A program made the position numbers and the translations under genes. DNA of 64,000 bases, taken from positions 1 to 64,000 of the forward strand of contig JACQII010000005.1 in the NCBI GenBank assembly GCA_016198585.1, given 5' to 3'. The notes below the pieces were generated by a model that saw only the letters and a program-made list of their open reading frames with translations, had not been told where the DNA came from and did not search any database. Source of the stretch: Candidatus Aenigmatarchaeota archaeon (lineage in GTDB: Archaea > Aenigmatarchaeota > Aenigmatarchaeia > QMZP01). Below are positions 45,543 through 54,102 of the stretch, piece after piece; the stretch's first letter is position 1, and the number at the start of each line of letters is the position of its first letter.

Positions 45543-45640
45543 TCAGGGTAGCGTAGGTGATGGTGGAGGCCGACAGGGTATCTGCCCTCGCGGCACGTCC
45601 CCTCCATAAGGCTTATAAGTCCTGATCTCCATGTATCACC

Positions 45641-45988
45641 ATGGCACACAAGGCGCAGGTCGTGGCGAAGCAGCGGGGACATGGGCATGTGGGCGCCCGC
45701 CTGGCTCGTCACGAACTGGAGACGCTTGACGCACTCGTGGAGACCGGCCAGTTCCTGAACCGGTCGGACGCCGTGCGATCGGCAGTCAGGCAGATGATTG
45801 GTGAAATACGGATAGTCAATGTGAAGAATGTCACCCTCTCACAGGCCAAGAACGATATCCGTTCGTATTTCAAGACCCATAAGACCGCCTACCCCTCAGA
45901 CATCGCCGACGACCTCGAACTCGAGTATGACCTCGTGGTGAAGGCCTTGAAAGAGCTGCAGCGCAGCGGTGAGGCTCGGCTTGCATGA
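45641..45988 (+). CDS. Ribbon-helix-helix / winged-helix regulator (115 aa)
   Basis: N-terminal CopG-like RHH segment (HVGARLARHELETLDALVETGQFLNRSDAVRSAVRQMI) binds DNA as a dimer. The C-terminal half (AKNDIRSYFKTHKTAYPSDIADDLELEYDLVVKALKEL) is a helical winged-helix-like domain. TATA CTTATAAGT ~27 bases upstream. A 58-codon ORF starts inside its stop codon (ATGA). Confidence 0.85.
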   Translation: MAHKAQVVAKQRGHGHVGARLARHELETLDALVETGQFLNRSDAVRSAVRQMIGEIRIVNVKNVTLSQAKNDIRSYFKTHKTAYPSDIADDLELEYDLVVKALKELQRSGEARLA

Positions 45989-46161
45989 CCGTCAGCGACC
46001 GACCAGGGGACGAAGTCCGTGGCGAACGCATCGTGTGCATCTTCCGGAAGGAAGGAACCCGAACGATCGTGCCGCAGACAGGCGGCCACCGGGCCACGTG
46101 TCTCATCATCAAAGGTCTACCAGCCCGCGCCGTGATCGAGATGCCTTGGCGCGGTTTGTGA
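45985..46161 (+). CDS. 58-residue protein coupled to the RHH regulator
   Basis: ATG overlaps the upstream stop (ATGA), the usual sign of translational coupling. The peptide is basic with beta-like GERIVCIFRKEGTRTIVP and CLIIKGLPARAVIEMPW segments. A pairing of an RHH DNA-binding protein and a small partner recalls toxin-antitoxin modules, but no toxin family is recognised. Short enough to be missed by standard gene callers. Confidence 0.45.
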   Translation: MTVSDRPGDEVRGERIVCIFRKEGTRTIVPQTGGHRATCLIIKGLPARAVIEMPWRGL

Positions 46162-46238
46162 ATGTTCCTGAGTGCTCCTCGAGACGCTCATCTCGACCCC
46201 GCGGTGATCGAGCTCTGGTTTGGCTGACATCCGAATGG

Positions 46239-46973
46239 TCAAGATCGGGTCTGGTTGATCTCCCTGATTGCCGAGACTAAGAACTCGAGCCGACCAGCTT
46301 CGTGGCGGACCAGCCGGTCCGCTTCGATGTATTCGGGATGTTCGTCACCAGCCCGATGGTGGGCGATGGCCGTCACTTGCCCTGGATGGAACTCATCCAC
46401 ATACCGGTCTTCCACGAAAAAAGCGACGGCTTCAATGAGCGCGTTCTCCCGCTCGTCGACGGGTTCGCCATGAAACCCCCGGGAAGTGACGTCCGGCGAT
46501 ACGATCCCGAGATACGCAGGAAGCAGCCGCCGTATCTCGTTGATCGAAACGACGTGCGCGCCTTCGTGGGCGAGGGAGATATCTGAAGGGAACGTCTTGA
46601 GCCCGAAGCTCACACCGGGATAGAAGATCTCCAAAAGTGCGGCGGAGGGAATGTACCCGAACGACCGGTCGACATGAAAAACCTCCTTTACCTCATCGCA
46701 CGGTGCCTCTTCGATCGTCACTTCAGGCACGAAGTCGGGGGACCGCATGACCGTCTTCCGGCGTGGATAGACGTATGCCTGTCCATCGGTGAGATAGGGC
46801 CCCGCCTCCTGGGACAGGTGACGCACAGACACCGCTCCCTTCGGCTCGTACCCGGGCAGTGGCTCATTTGCGGTGAGCGTCAGGAATTCACCATCAACGT
46901 CTCCATACAGGAGGAGCGGTCGCTTTCCGAGGAGGCGGTGCACAAACCCAGTAGGGCGGAGAAGCAGGTCCAT
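46239..46973 (-). CDS. Possible zincin metallopeptidase-like protein (244 aa)
   Basis: Contains HEGAH (in SLAHEGAHVV, ~residue 135), matching the HExxH zinc site. ENALIEAVAFFVED about 45 residues later could supply the third glutamate ligand of a gluzincin. No signal peptide. Starts 5 bases after the membrane-anchored gene 46979-47905, so the two form one operon. The family is not recognised, so catalytic activity is inference from the motif. Confidence 0.5.
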   Translation of the reverse strand: MDLLLRPTGFVHRLLGKRPLLLYGDVDGEFLTLTANEPLPGYEPKGAVSVRHLSQEAGPYLTDGQAYVYPRRKTVMRSPDFVPEVTIEEAPCDEVKEVFHVDRSFGYIPSAALLEIFYPGVSFGLKTFPSDISLAHEGAHVVSINEIRRLLPAYLGIVSPDVTSRGFHGEPVDERENALIEAVAFFVEDRYVDEFHPGQVTAIAHHRAGDEHPEYIEADRLVRHEAGRLEFLVSAIREINQTRS

Positions 46974-46978
46974 GACAG

Positions 46979-47905
46979 CTACTCCACACTGAACGAGAGC
47001 CGCTTCGGGTTGCGCAGGGAGAAGACCTTGTCCGTCCCTGGAGCGAAGTCCTCATCGAGCTTCTCGGGGTTGAAGGTGAAATACCTGGCCTTCCCCTCTG
47101 CAAGGTCCCGGTCATACTTGCCCAGCTTCGCAAGCTGGGCGGCCCAGTAGGTGTCGTGGAGGCCGAAGATCTCCACGCGGTAGCCGCCCTCGAGGTGGAT
47201 GACCGCGGCGTGCTCCTGGACCTCGATGTCCGTCACCCGGTAGCGCCGGGAGAGGAGGTCCAGTCCAGGAGAGACGTAGCCAGGCATCGGTCTCGCTGCC
47301 GGCCCGGGAGACGCCGCCGCAAGAGAGGCGCCCGCGGCATGAACCGTGAGATGGACCGAAGCGTGCGGGGCGGGAACGCTCCCTGCCACCAGCCCGGGAG
47401 ACGCTGCTGGTAGGGAAGAGGCGTCAAGCGCGCTGGCGAGGGACCGGCCGTCCTCTAGGAGGACGCCTTCGGCAGGAACGTACCAGCCGTCCAGCACCTT
47501 TCCTGAGACGCTATCGGTGACGTCCTGGACATACCCGTATTTCTTGGCCTTCCGCATGCGCTCCTGGCTGAGCATGACCTGGTTTTCGTCTGCAAGGAGA
47601 TCGTGCACGCGACCATCGGGGTCGTGGAGAATCAGGGCGACCGGTCGGGACTCGTCGCGAAGATCCACCCGAGGCGTGTGGATGGTGGCGTAGAGGGTGA
47701 GCTGACGTGCAGCGTGATCAGTAACCTGACGTTCGATGTGGACATAGTCGTTGTTCGGGAAAACGGCTTCGTCAGGACCAGAAGCAAGATACGCCCAGAG
47801 ACCTCCCCCGACGACCGCTACAGCAGCTGTCGATATCCAGGGGTGCGCTTTCACACTATTCACCCTTCTCTTCACCCAGCCCGACGCCGGTTTCTTTTTT
47901 GCCAT
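46979..47905 (-). CDS. Membrane-anchored protein with Ala/Pro-rich repeat (308 aa)
   Basis: Basic N-terminus (MAKKKPASGWVKRR), one transmembrane helix (~24-40), then an exported domain. The middle has two related Ala/Ser/Pro-rich stretches (SSLPAASPGLVAGS and GASLAAASPGPAARP) about 35 residues apart, encoded by similar DNA, pointing to an internal duplication. The C-terminal part is beta-rich. No family recognised. TATATAG at ~47921-47927 (minus strand). Upstream gene of the zincin-like partner. Confidence 0.6.
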   Translation of the reverse strand: MAKKKPASGWVKRRVNSVKAHPWISTAAVAVVGGGLWAYLASGPDEAVFPNNDYVHIERQVTDHAARQLTLYATIHTPRVDLRDESRPVALILHDPDGRVHDLLADENQVMLSQERMRKAKKYGYVQDVTDSVSGKVLDGWYVPAEGVLLEDGRSLASALDASSLPAASPGLVAGSVPAPHASVHLTVHAAGASLAAASPGPAARPMPGYVSPGLDLLSRRYRVTDIEVQEHAAVIHLEGGYRVEIFGLHDTYWAAQLAKLGKYDRDLAEGKARYFTFNPEKLDEDFAPGTDKVFSLRNPKRLSFSVE

Positions 47906-47967
47906 AAGACAATTTTCACTATATAGTAGTTAATCGCTGCTTTCTGTCTTTTTAAGCGTTTCGGTCC

Positions 47968-47993
47968 CCGTGAACATCCCGTTAAGATGACAG
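47968..47993. repeat. 26-bp repeat, copy B
   Basis: 24 of 26 bases identical to copy A at 32379-32404, same orientation. It lies just beyond the terminator hairpin of the 16-kb minus-strand array and ~60 bases upstream of the 46979-47905 gene. Confidence 0.6.
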
Positions 47994-48026
47994 TTGTAAA
48001 AAAGGAAGAACCTCTCCCCTGCCCCG

Positions 48027-48069
48027 CCGCCCCTGCAGAAGCCCGTTGGGTACGGGTCTGCAGGGGCGG
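48027..48069 (-). terminator. Strong hairpin closing the 16-kb minus-strand array
   Basis: A perfect 13-bp stem (CCGCCCCTGCAGA/TCTGCAGGGGCGG) encloses a second 5-bp stem (CCCGT/ACGGG). It starts 12 bases past the stop of the GHKL ATPase gene, and a TTTTTT follows ~20 bases later on that strand. Intrinsic-terminator-like, although the T run is not immediately adjacent. Confidence 0.7.
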
Positions 48070-48081
48070 TTGCTTCCGGCG

Positions 48082-49665
48082 TCAGAAGGGCCGCACCATG
48101 AGGTTGAAGGTCTGCGGGGCCACGTACTCCTCCCACCCCCGCATGAACTGCTCCGCCACGCCCGGCTCCATCTGCACGGAGACCGCGATCGCCATCACGC
48201 AGCTGGTGACGTACAGCTTGTGATAGAGGGGTCCCCGCTGCTCAGCGGCCGTCAGGTCAGGATGGGACATGTTGATGATGATCCCACCCTTCTCGGGACC
48301 CTCCGTCCCCAAGCGGGCATGCCACTTGTAGCCGTGCGCATCGTCTCCCTCCCGGAACAGGGCGGTCATCCCCCTGGCGCTGCGGGCCGAGGGCTGGACG
48401 CGCCGGTAGGCGAGGTCAGGACGGTCCTTGCCCTTGCGCCGCGTCTGGCCCTTCTGCCTCGGAGGCCCGCCGGGGACGAGGGGAGGGACCACCCGCCGGA
48501 CAGGAGGCCGAGGCGCCTTCCCTTCCGGTCCCTTTCCCGGGATGCCTGCCGGGCAGCGGAGAGATTCGGGGATCTCGCCGTCGCCGAAGAGGCCCTTCTC
48601 CAACCGTTCGACCACCTCCTGGGCGATCTTGGAGAGCCGCTCCGCCCGCCGGTCCTCGTTCACCTGCCTCAGCCACGGCGTGCCGTAGGTCTCCACGAAC
48701 TTGATGAGGGCGTTGTGGAAGTGGACGTAGGCATCATCCATCTGGAGGCGGGTGCGATCCGGCGCCAGGGTGCAGAACTCGAGCCGGATCCTCCCCTGGA
48801 TGAATCCGCTCCCGAAGAACTCCTCGATGTCCCCCCAGCTCGCCTCCAGGTTCTGCAGCGGAAACGCCTGCTTGCCCTGGTGATCGATCAGGATGCGCGG
48901 CTTCTGGACCTGGTTCAGCGTCAGGTAGAGCTCGAACACGACCTCGCCCAGATCCGTCGGGATGTGGATCTCGTTCCTGATCCCGGGGAACTCCACCGGC
49001 TTGGCCTCCACCTCCCAGTCCTGGCCGGCGGCCTTCACCTCGATCGTGATCCGGATCCCCGTCGACTTGATCTTCGCGGGGAAGGCGTCGGTGACCGCAC
49101 TCGCGAGCGCCTCCGCAGCCTTCGACGGCGACTTGCGGAGCCTCTGGAGGGCAGCCGGCTTGATGCCGCTCACGTCGATGAAGGTCGAGGACTCGGCGAA
49201 CCGTCCCGAGAAGCTGAAGTCCGGCCGGTCGGCGTAGGCAAAGTTCACCGTCGCCTGCGTCTCCAGGTCCTGGGGATCGAAGCGGAACTCGAAGAACGGC
49301 GGCCTCGGCTTCGCATCCCGCGGCCGCGTGATCATGCGGTAGCGGGTGCACAGGGAGACCGGCGCGAGATTGCCAATCCCCTTCTCACCGATCTTGTCGC
49401 CCCCCTTCATCGGCTTTCCGATGTTCAGGACGCGCTCCCTCATCTGCTCCTTGCTGGCCCCCGACCCGTTGTCGTACGCGCGGAGCCGGCACTCCGTGAG
49501 GTCAAGGGAGACGTGGGCCTGGGTGGCGCCGGCGTCGATGGCGTTCTGGAGGATCTCCTGCACCACCTTCTCGATCGTGGGGTACGTCTGCGCGAGATGC
49601 AGGAGGGTGTTGCCGGCATGGAACCCGGCAGGAGCGAGTTGCCAGTTCAGGGGTTCGGTCTTCAT
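48082..49665 (-). CDS. GHKL-fold ATPase (MutL/Hsp90/MORC-like)
   Basis: The ATP-lid fold is clear: N-box EILQNAIDAGATQAHV (~residues 37-52), G1 box DNGSG, and G2 region GEKGIGNLAPVSL. Then an S5-like domain (~200-260) and a ~150-residue C-terminal part, Pro-rich and then unique. Such ATPases act as conformational clamps in DNA repair, chaperoning or phage defence; which applies here is unknown. The start ATG overlaps the stop of the XRE-like gene (ATGA). It is the last gene of the minus-strand array. Confidence 0.85.
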   Translation of the reverse strand: MKTEPLNWQLAPAGFHAGNTLLHLAQTYPTIEKVVQEILQNAIDAGATQAHVSLDLTECRLRAYDNGSGASKEQMRERVLNIGKPMKGGDKIGEKGIGNLAPVSLCTRYRMITRPRDAKPRPPFFEFRFDPQDLETQATVNFAYADRPDFSFSGRFAESSTFIDVSGIKPAALQRLRKSPSKAAEALASAVTDAFPAKIKSTGIRITIEVKAAGQDWEVEAKPVEFPGIRNEIHIPTDLGEVVFELYLTLNQVQKPRILIDHQGKQAFPLQNLEASWGDIEEFFGSGFIQGRIRLEFCTLAPDRTRLQMDDAYVHFHNALIKFVETYGTPWLRQVNEDRRAERLSKIAQEVVERLEKGLFGDGEIPESLRCPAGIPGKGPEGKAPRPPVRRVVPPLVPGGPPRQKGQTRRKGKDRPDLAYRRVQPSARSARGMTALFREGDDAHGYKWHARLGTEGPEKGGIIINMSHPDLTAAEQRGPLYHKLYVTSCVMAIAVSVQMEPGVAEQFMRGWEEYVAPQTFNLMVRPF

Positions 49666-50144
49666 GAGGCCTCCGTTTCCGGCCGGAGGGAGGGATCCTC
49701 CTCCCGGGCCTTGTCCAGTACCAACTCGTTGTTCAGCGCGCGCGCCAGGGTCACGAACCGCTCGTGGTCCTCGGCTCCCATCTCGTCCCGCAGCAGGCGC
49801 CTGGTAGTGGGGTCGGGATGCCTGGCGAACCAGGCGAGCAGCGGGAGCAAGAGGGCGACCTGGTCGGCCACCACCCGCGCCCGCCGCTGGACACCTGGAG
49901 GAGCTGCCGAGGGCGGTCCTCGCTTGCTGCTGAGGAGCCGCTCGATCACGGCTCGGTGATCGCGCCGACGGGGCTCCCTTCCCCGCACTACCCAGCTGTG
50001 CACCGTGCTGTACGGGATCGAGGTTCGGGAGCCGGCGTTCAGTGCTGCGGCGAGGGCTGCCGCCGAGCGGAGTCCCCTCTCGGCCATGTACGCCCGCAGC
50101 CTCGCCACGAGGGGGGTGGCGCTGCGCGCTTCCTTCGTCTTCAT
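49662..50144 (-). CDS. XRE-like helix-turn-helix protein (160 aa)
   Basis: N-terminal HTH-like part: AERGLRSAAALAAALNAGSRTSIPYSTVHSWVVRGREP (~18-55), where the TVHSW segment would be the recognition helix. The C-terminal helical domain is unassigned. Start has GGAGCATTCCCATG (SD GGAG, 7-base spacing). Probably a regulator of the array. Overlaps the GHKL gene by four bases. Confidence 0.7.
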   Translation of the reverse strand: MKTKEARSATPLVARLRAYMAERGLRSAAALAAALNAGSRTSIPYSTVHSWVVRGREPRRRDHRAVIERLLSSKRGPPSAAPPGVQRRARVVADQVALLLPLLAWFARHPDPTTRRLLRDEMGAEDHERFVTLARALNNELVLDKAREEDPSLRPETEAS

Positions 50145-50166
50145 GGGAATGCTCCAGTACCGGGGA

Positions 50167-50700
50167 TCAGAACCTGGCCACGGACGTGGTCTGCACGACC
50201 GAGACCGACGGCCTCTTCGGACCGGACCACACGGACTTGCCGTTGACGAGGACCTGGAAGGTCCCCTTCGCCTCGGCAGGGGAAGCGGCGGCCGGCAGGG
50301 TGGCCTTCTGGGCCAGGCGGCGGGCGCGCTGCTGCAGGGCCTTCAGGCTGAGCTTGGTGCTGAAGCGGCGGTTGAACTCGCGCGCCTTCGTCCGCCACGG
50401 CCTGCGGTCGGACCCGAGGGAACGGATGGCCTGGTCCTGCTCATCCGTGTAGCGGTGGATCTGGCGGGGCTTCTTCACCGCGGCGCTCTCCCGGTGGCTG
50501 TGGAAGTAACGGCACATGGAACCCACCTGGCCGGGCGTCAGGGACGTCCCGAAGGTGCGGTTGAAGTTCTGCGCCAGGACGTCCTCGTCCTGGTTGGGCC
50601 TCTTGCCCCGCGTGTGCACGGGCGGCTTCACGCCGAGGAGGAACTGCCGCTGCTCGGGGGTGTAGTGGTGACGCGGAACTTTCGGCTTGTCGTTCGACAT
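50167..50700 (-). CDS. Protein with two SANT/Myb-like DNA-binding repeats (177 aa)
   Basis: Two tandem helical units: YTPEQRQFLL ... LAQNFNRTFGTSLTPGQVGSMC (~13-62) and YTDEQDQAIRSL ... AREFNRRFSTKLSLKALQQRA (~84-125). Each has the aromatic-spaced pattern of Myb/SANT-like domains. Probably DNA-binding. Pro-rich end. Preceded by GGATCATTCCCATG. Confidence 0.65.
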   Translation of the reverse strand: MSNDKPKVPRHHYTPEQRQFLLGVKPPVHTRGKRPNQDEDVLAQNFNRTFGTSLTPGQVGSMCRYFHSHRESAAVKKPRQIHRYTDEQDQAIRSLGSDRRPWRTKAREFNRRFSTKLSLKALQQRARRLAQKATLPAAASPAEAKGTFQVLVNGKSVWSGPKRPSVSVVQTTSVARF

Positions 50701-50819
50701 GGGAATGATCCTTGCTGTGGCTTGCCCCTCATTCCGGGAACATCCCGAAACCCCAGGCAGGCCGACATGGGTAGCTCAACGCACAAACGGTCTCACGATC
50801 GCAACGGTCTCGCACTCGG

Positions 50820-51044
50820 TCAGTTCTTGGTCTTCTTCGCTTCTTCGGCCTTCCACGCGCGCTCGATGATCTGCACGAACGCCTCAGCAAGCTCTTCGGC
50901 GAGCTCATCTCCTCTCGGCGTGGCGATCACGTGGAGCGCCTGTGGAGGGAGCCCCTTCTTTCTCGCCTTGCGGCAGACCAGGCCCCACACCTCTGCGGTG
51001 AAGCCAGAGCCTGCAACAAGCAGGTCAGGATTGCTGCGTCCCAT
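50820..51044 (-). CDS. Small hypothetical protein (74 aa)
   Basis: Helical C-terminus (RGDELAEELAEAFVQIIERAWKAEEAKK) after a short Cys/Lys-containing section. Not recognised. ATG 51044 follows AAAGGGT by about 9 bases. Confidence 0.5.
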   Translation of the reverse strand: MGRSNPDLLVAGSGFTAEVWGLVCRKARKKGLPPQALHVIATPRGDELAEELAEAFVQIIERAWKAEEAKKTKN

Positions 51045-51141
51045 CGGTTGGACCCTTTCTGGTGACGGGGGACGGGGTGGAGTGGGTGGGGCCCACCGGA
51101 ACGGCCCGATGCCCCCACCCACCCCACGATCAACGCTAGCC

Positions 51142-52089
51142 CTAGGGCACGGTCTCCTCGATCAGGAGCCCGGGCAGGTCCGGGACGTCCGTCGGCGGCC
51201 AGAGCCGCTGGTACACGACGTCACCGAGGCCCGCGCTGGTGATCTTCTTCCAGTACGGCCAGGACAGGTCGGGCCGGTCCGCCACGTCGGTGAAGAACGT
51301 GGCCGTGGGCCCGAGACGGGCCGCCTCCTTCACCGCCTTGGCGTGCTCGGCCGCCCGCAGGGTCGGGGACTTCACCGCGGCCCGGTTCTTGAGGCTCTCC
51401 CAGACCCGCTGGGCATCGATCATGCGCAGCGCCGGGTCGAACCACACCGCAGCCGCGGCTTCGGCCTCCTCGGTCCGCACGGTCTGTGCGTCCCGGGCGA
51501 CGCCCGCCTCCGCGGTGATGACCGCCACCATCTCCCGGAGGGCGGCATCGAGCCGCTCGTCCTCGAGGAGGCTGATCGGCTCGGTCTCCGCCAGCAGGAG
51601 CAGGTCGGACGCGCCGGGCGACTGCGTGTCCTCCACGCGGGCCAGCTCCCAGTCGTCCACCGTGACGAGGATGGTCTCGTTCCCCTGGTCGTCCAGGCCC
51701 CGGCTGACCACCCGGGCGCCGTGGTGGACGATCCACGGCTTCGTCGAGGCCACGTCGCTGACGAGGGCCTCCTTGTTGCCCTCGACATCGGTCGCCCAGG
51801 AGGCCTCGTCCGGGATCCGGAACAGGTACCGGACGGCCGGATTGAACGGGTCCATGCCCCACGGCATGAACACGGCCAGCGAGCCGTCCTCGGAGTCCAC
51901 GGTGTGGACGCCGCCGAACAGGACCGCCCGCGGGATCTCCTCGTTCTCGAGGGCGCGGGTGAGCTGCGCCACTTCGGACCGCTGGTGGTCCAGCTGGTCG
52001 AACGGCTTGGTCACGGTGGGCAGGTCGGCCGCACAGCCGGCCAGCACCGCGGCCATCAAGAGGGACGGGAAGGGGATCGGGATCTTCAT
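51142..52089 (-). CDS. Putative lipoprotein (315 aa)
   Basis: Signal peptide ending in a clear lipobox VLAGC (~residue 19), then a large acidic exported domain of mixed alpha/beta type. An internal helix-rich segment lies at ~185-250 (EAEAAAAVWFDPALRMIDAQRVWESL). No family recognised. ATG 52089 is preferred over 52104 because GGAG lies 8 bases upstream. Confidence 0.65.
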   Translation of the reverse strand: MKIPIPFPSLLMAAVLAGCAADLPTVTKPFDQLDHQRSEVAQLTRALENEEIPRAVLFGGVHTVDSEDGSLAVFMPWGMDPFNPAVRYLFRIPDEASWATDVEGNKEALVSDVASTKPWIVHHGARVVSRGLDDQGNETILVTVDDWELARVEDTQSPGASDLLLLAETEPISLLEDERLDAALREMVAVITAEAGVARDAQTVRTEEAEAAAAVWFDPALRMIDAQRVWESLKNRAAVKSPTLRAAEHAKAVKEAARLGPTATFFTDVADRPDLSWPYWKKITSAGLGDVVYQRLWPPTDVPDLPGLLIEETVP

Positions 52090-52185
52090 GGAACAGGACT
52101 CCAATGGCCGCCACGACGGGCAGCCGGGGAAACGGGAACAGGAAATACGACAACGCGGACAGCGGACAAGGTGGGCAGCGGCGTG

Positions 52186-52431
52186 CTAGGCGCCGCCCTT
52201 CATGCCCTTCGGCACGTCGAACTGCACGTCCTTGAGGGCGACGAACTCCACCCTGTCCTCGCCGTCGCGGAGGATGATGAGCATGATGCGCGGCATGCCC
52301 GTGACGATGTCGTCGATGCTCAGCAAGGGCGCCGTGACGGCGCCCAGAACCGTAGCCTTCGACGAGTCCTCATCGGCGAGGAAGACCGTCCGGCCAACGA
52401 TGCCGGAGAGGTCGGCACAACTGCTGTTCAT
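52186..52431 (-). CDS. Small hypothetical protein (81 aa)
   Basis: Soluble beta-rich protein with VGRTVFLADEDSSKATV and MLIILRDGEDRVEFVALKDV segments. Not recognised. Preceded by GGAAGAGTTTCCATG. Confidence 0.5.
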   Translation of the reverse strand: MNSSCADLSGIVGRTVFLADEDSSKATVLGAVTAPLLSIDDIVTGMPRIMLIILRDGEDRVEFVALKDVQFDVPKGMKGGA

Positions 52432-52554
52432 GGAAACTCTTCCTGAACTCCAGTTCGTCCAGCTTACCCAGCGTAGAGTGCGGACGGGACATGACGGTCT
52501 CCAGCAAGAGGGGAGGCCGGCCCCCGCCACAGGACGAGGAGCCGGCCAGGTCGA

Positions 52555-53478
52555 CTAGAGCGTGCCGGGATCCTTCCAGCAGTCCGGGGTCAGGTAGGCC
52601 TCGAACAGCGGGGCCCGGATGCCCCTCCGCTCGATCCAGAACAGGAACGGCCGGTCGATCACCAGGGGCGGCCGCGGGTTCATCGGCGCTCCCAGCCGGA
52701 CACCTCCCAGGGCCACGGCCTCCTTCACGTGCGCGCCCTCCAGGTTGAGGCGCACGCGCGCCTCGCGCAGGGCCTGGAGGATGACGGCGATGCGGCCGTC
52801 GTTCATCGGCGCCTGCATCCTCTCGAGCCACGCCAGGTTCTCGGTGACGTGGTAGTCCACCATCGGGACGTGGACGCCTCTGAGGTCCGGGTCCAGTCGG
52901 GGCCGCCGGCTGAGGATGTCCTCGATCATGGTGTGCAGCTCGAAGGGCGTGGCCGGCGGGGCCGGGGGAATGGTCAGGAACACGGCCGTGTCGGCCGATT
53001 GAGTCTCGATCACCGCCACCGGACTGCTCAGGCCCTCCGCCAGCCGCACCGAGACGCCCTCCTTCAGGGCGACGCCCGGGAACTGCCGATCGGTCCCCCG
53101 GAGCGTGATGGTGACCGGCCTGCCGATGATGAGCCACCGGACCAGCAGGTCCAGCACCGAGGCCGCGTACCAGCCGGTCTGGTCGTCCGGGCACGACTGC
53201 TTGTCGAGCTGGATCCCGAAGCCGTGGTCGCGGAGGAAGCGGTTCACTGCCTGCACGTCCTCGCTGGCGGTCACCTCGATCTCCGGAATCGCCGCGTGCC
53301 GCGCGTCGGGGATCGCTGCCAGCAGCGCGAGCAGCGCGGCCTGCTGCTCGTTGACCGCGTTCCAGGTGACCGGGCCGAGCACGCGCTCAGCCTCCCTGAG
53401 GACGCGGGCGAAGGTGTACGGCCCGAAGGACAGGGCCTGGACCGCTGTTGTGGTGGGGGAGGGGAGTGGCGTGGACAT
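52555..53478 (-). CDS. Serpin-like protein (307 aa)
   Basis: The C-terminal ~100 residues match the serpin end: ARVRLNLEGAHVKEAVALGG (where serpins have the hinge of the reactive centre loop), RLGAPMNPRPP, then VIDRPFLFWIER and APLFEAYLTPDCWKDP (the family's closing FxxxRPFLFxI and last strand). The N-terminal half (~1-190) is shorter and diverged from a normal ~370-residue serpin. No signal peptide. Inhibitory function would need a normal hinge; here it is Val/Lys/Glu-containing, so it may be non-inhibitory. Preceded by GGAGACCATCATG. Confidence 0.65.
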   Translation of the reverse strand: MSTPLPSPTTTAVQALSFGPYTFARVLREAERVLGPVTWNAVNEQQAALLALLAAIPDARHAAIPEIEVTASEDVQAVNRFLRDHGFGIQLDKQSCPDDQTGWYAASVLDLLVRWLIIGRPVTITLRGTDRQFPGVALKEGVSVRLAEGLSSPVAVIETQSADTAVFLTIPPAPPATPFELHTMIEDILSRRPRLDPDLRGVHVPMVDYHVTENLAWLERMQAPMNDGRIAVILQALREARVRLNLEGAHVKEAVALGGVRLGAPMNPRPPLVIDRPFLFWIERRGIRAPLFEAYLTPDCWKDPGTL

Positions 53479-53561
53479 GATGGTCTCCGAGAGTAGGGGG
53501 ATGAGGATGGTCAGGCCTCCCCCCTCCGGCGTCTTGCGCGCCGGAGGGGGGTGGTTGGCGG

Positions 53562-54071
53562 TCAGGTGGTGGCCGGCGTGGACACCTCCGAGGAGGCGCT
53601 GACAGGAGGCGCTGACGGGGGAGCTGCGACGCGCTCGTACATCCCGCGCTCGATGCGCCGGAAGCCCGGGTGCCTGCGGAGCGCGTTGGCCACCACCATG
53701 GAGAACTTCGCCGAAGAGGTGGCGTAGCCGTTCCGGACGACCAGCGCGGCCGCCTCGGTGGGGGTCACCCTTGCACCCGGCTCGACGGTCTGCACGAGGG
53801 TATCGTTCAGGCTCAGCTCGTTCCTCGCCCGGCGGGCGCGCCGCGAGGAGCGCCGCTTCCTCGGCTGGACCGCGGCCGTCGCGGGCCTGGGGGCGCGGAC
53901 GGCGGGACGGGCTCCCTCCAGCGCAGCGATCTCGGTGTCGAGGGCAGCCAACTGCCTCGCCAGGCTGGCGCGGCTGGCCTTGAACTGCTGGAGGCCGGCG
54001 GTCCTGCGCTTCAGCTCGTGCTGGAGCGCCAGGACGCTGACGGTGGACAGGTCGGGGGATGGGGAAGGCAT
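53562..54071 (-). CDS. Coiled-coil plus winged-helix-like DNA-binding protein (169 aa)
   Basis: N-terminal coiled coil (LQHELKRRTAGLQQFKASRASLARQLAALDTEIAALE), a basic linker (KRRSSRRARRARNE), then a helix-turn-helix-type domain (VTPTEAAALVVRNGYATSSAKFSMVVANALRRHPGFRRIERGMYER). This combination is one I associate with planctomycete-type bacterial proteins, from memory. Preceded by GGAGTTCCCATG. Confidence 0.6.
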   Translation of the reverse strand: MPSPSPDLSTVSVLALQHELKRRTAGLQQFKASRASLARQLAALDTEIAALEGARPAVRAPRPATAAVQPRKRRSSRRARRARNELSLNDTLVQTVEPGARVTPTEAAALVVRNGYATSSAKFSMVVANALRRHPGFRRIERGMYERVAAPPSAPPVSASSEVSTPATT

Positions 54072-54102
54072 GGGAACTCCTTGCAACGGGAAAGGGATAG
54101 GG

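Noticed and set aside
48046-49959. A 637-codon plus-strand frame
   Set aside because: Antisense to the GHKL ATPase, whose ATPase motifs are unmistakable; composition is biased as in shadow frames.
50005-52446. An ~800-codon plus-strand frame
   Set aside because: It runs antisense to several minus-strand genes with good ribosome binding sites and has an Arg/Gly/Leu-rich low-complexity composition.
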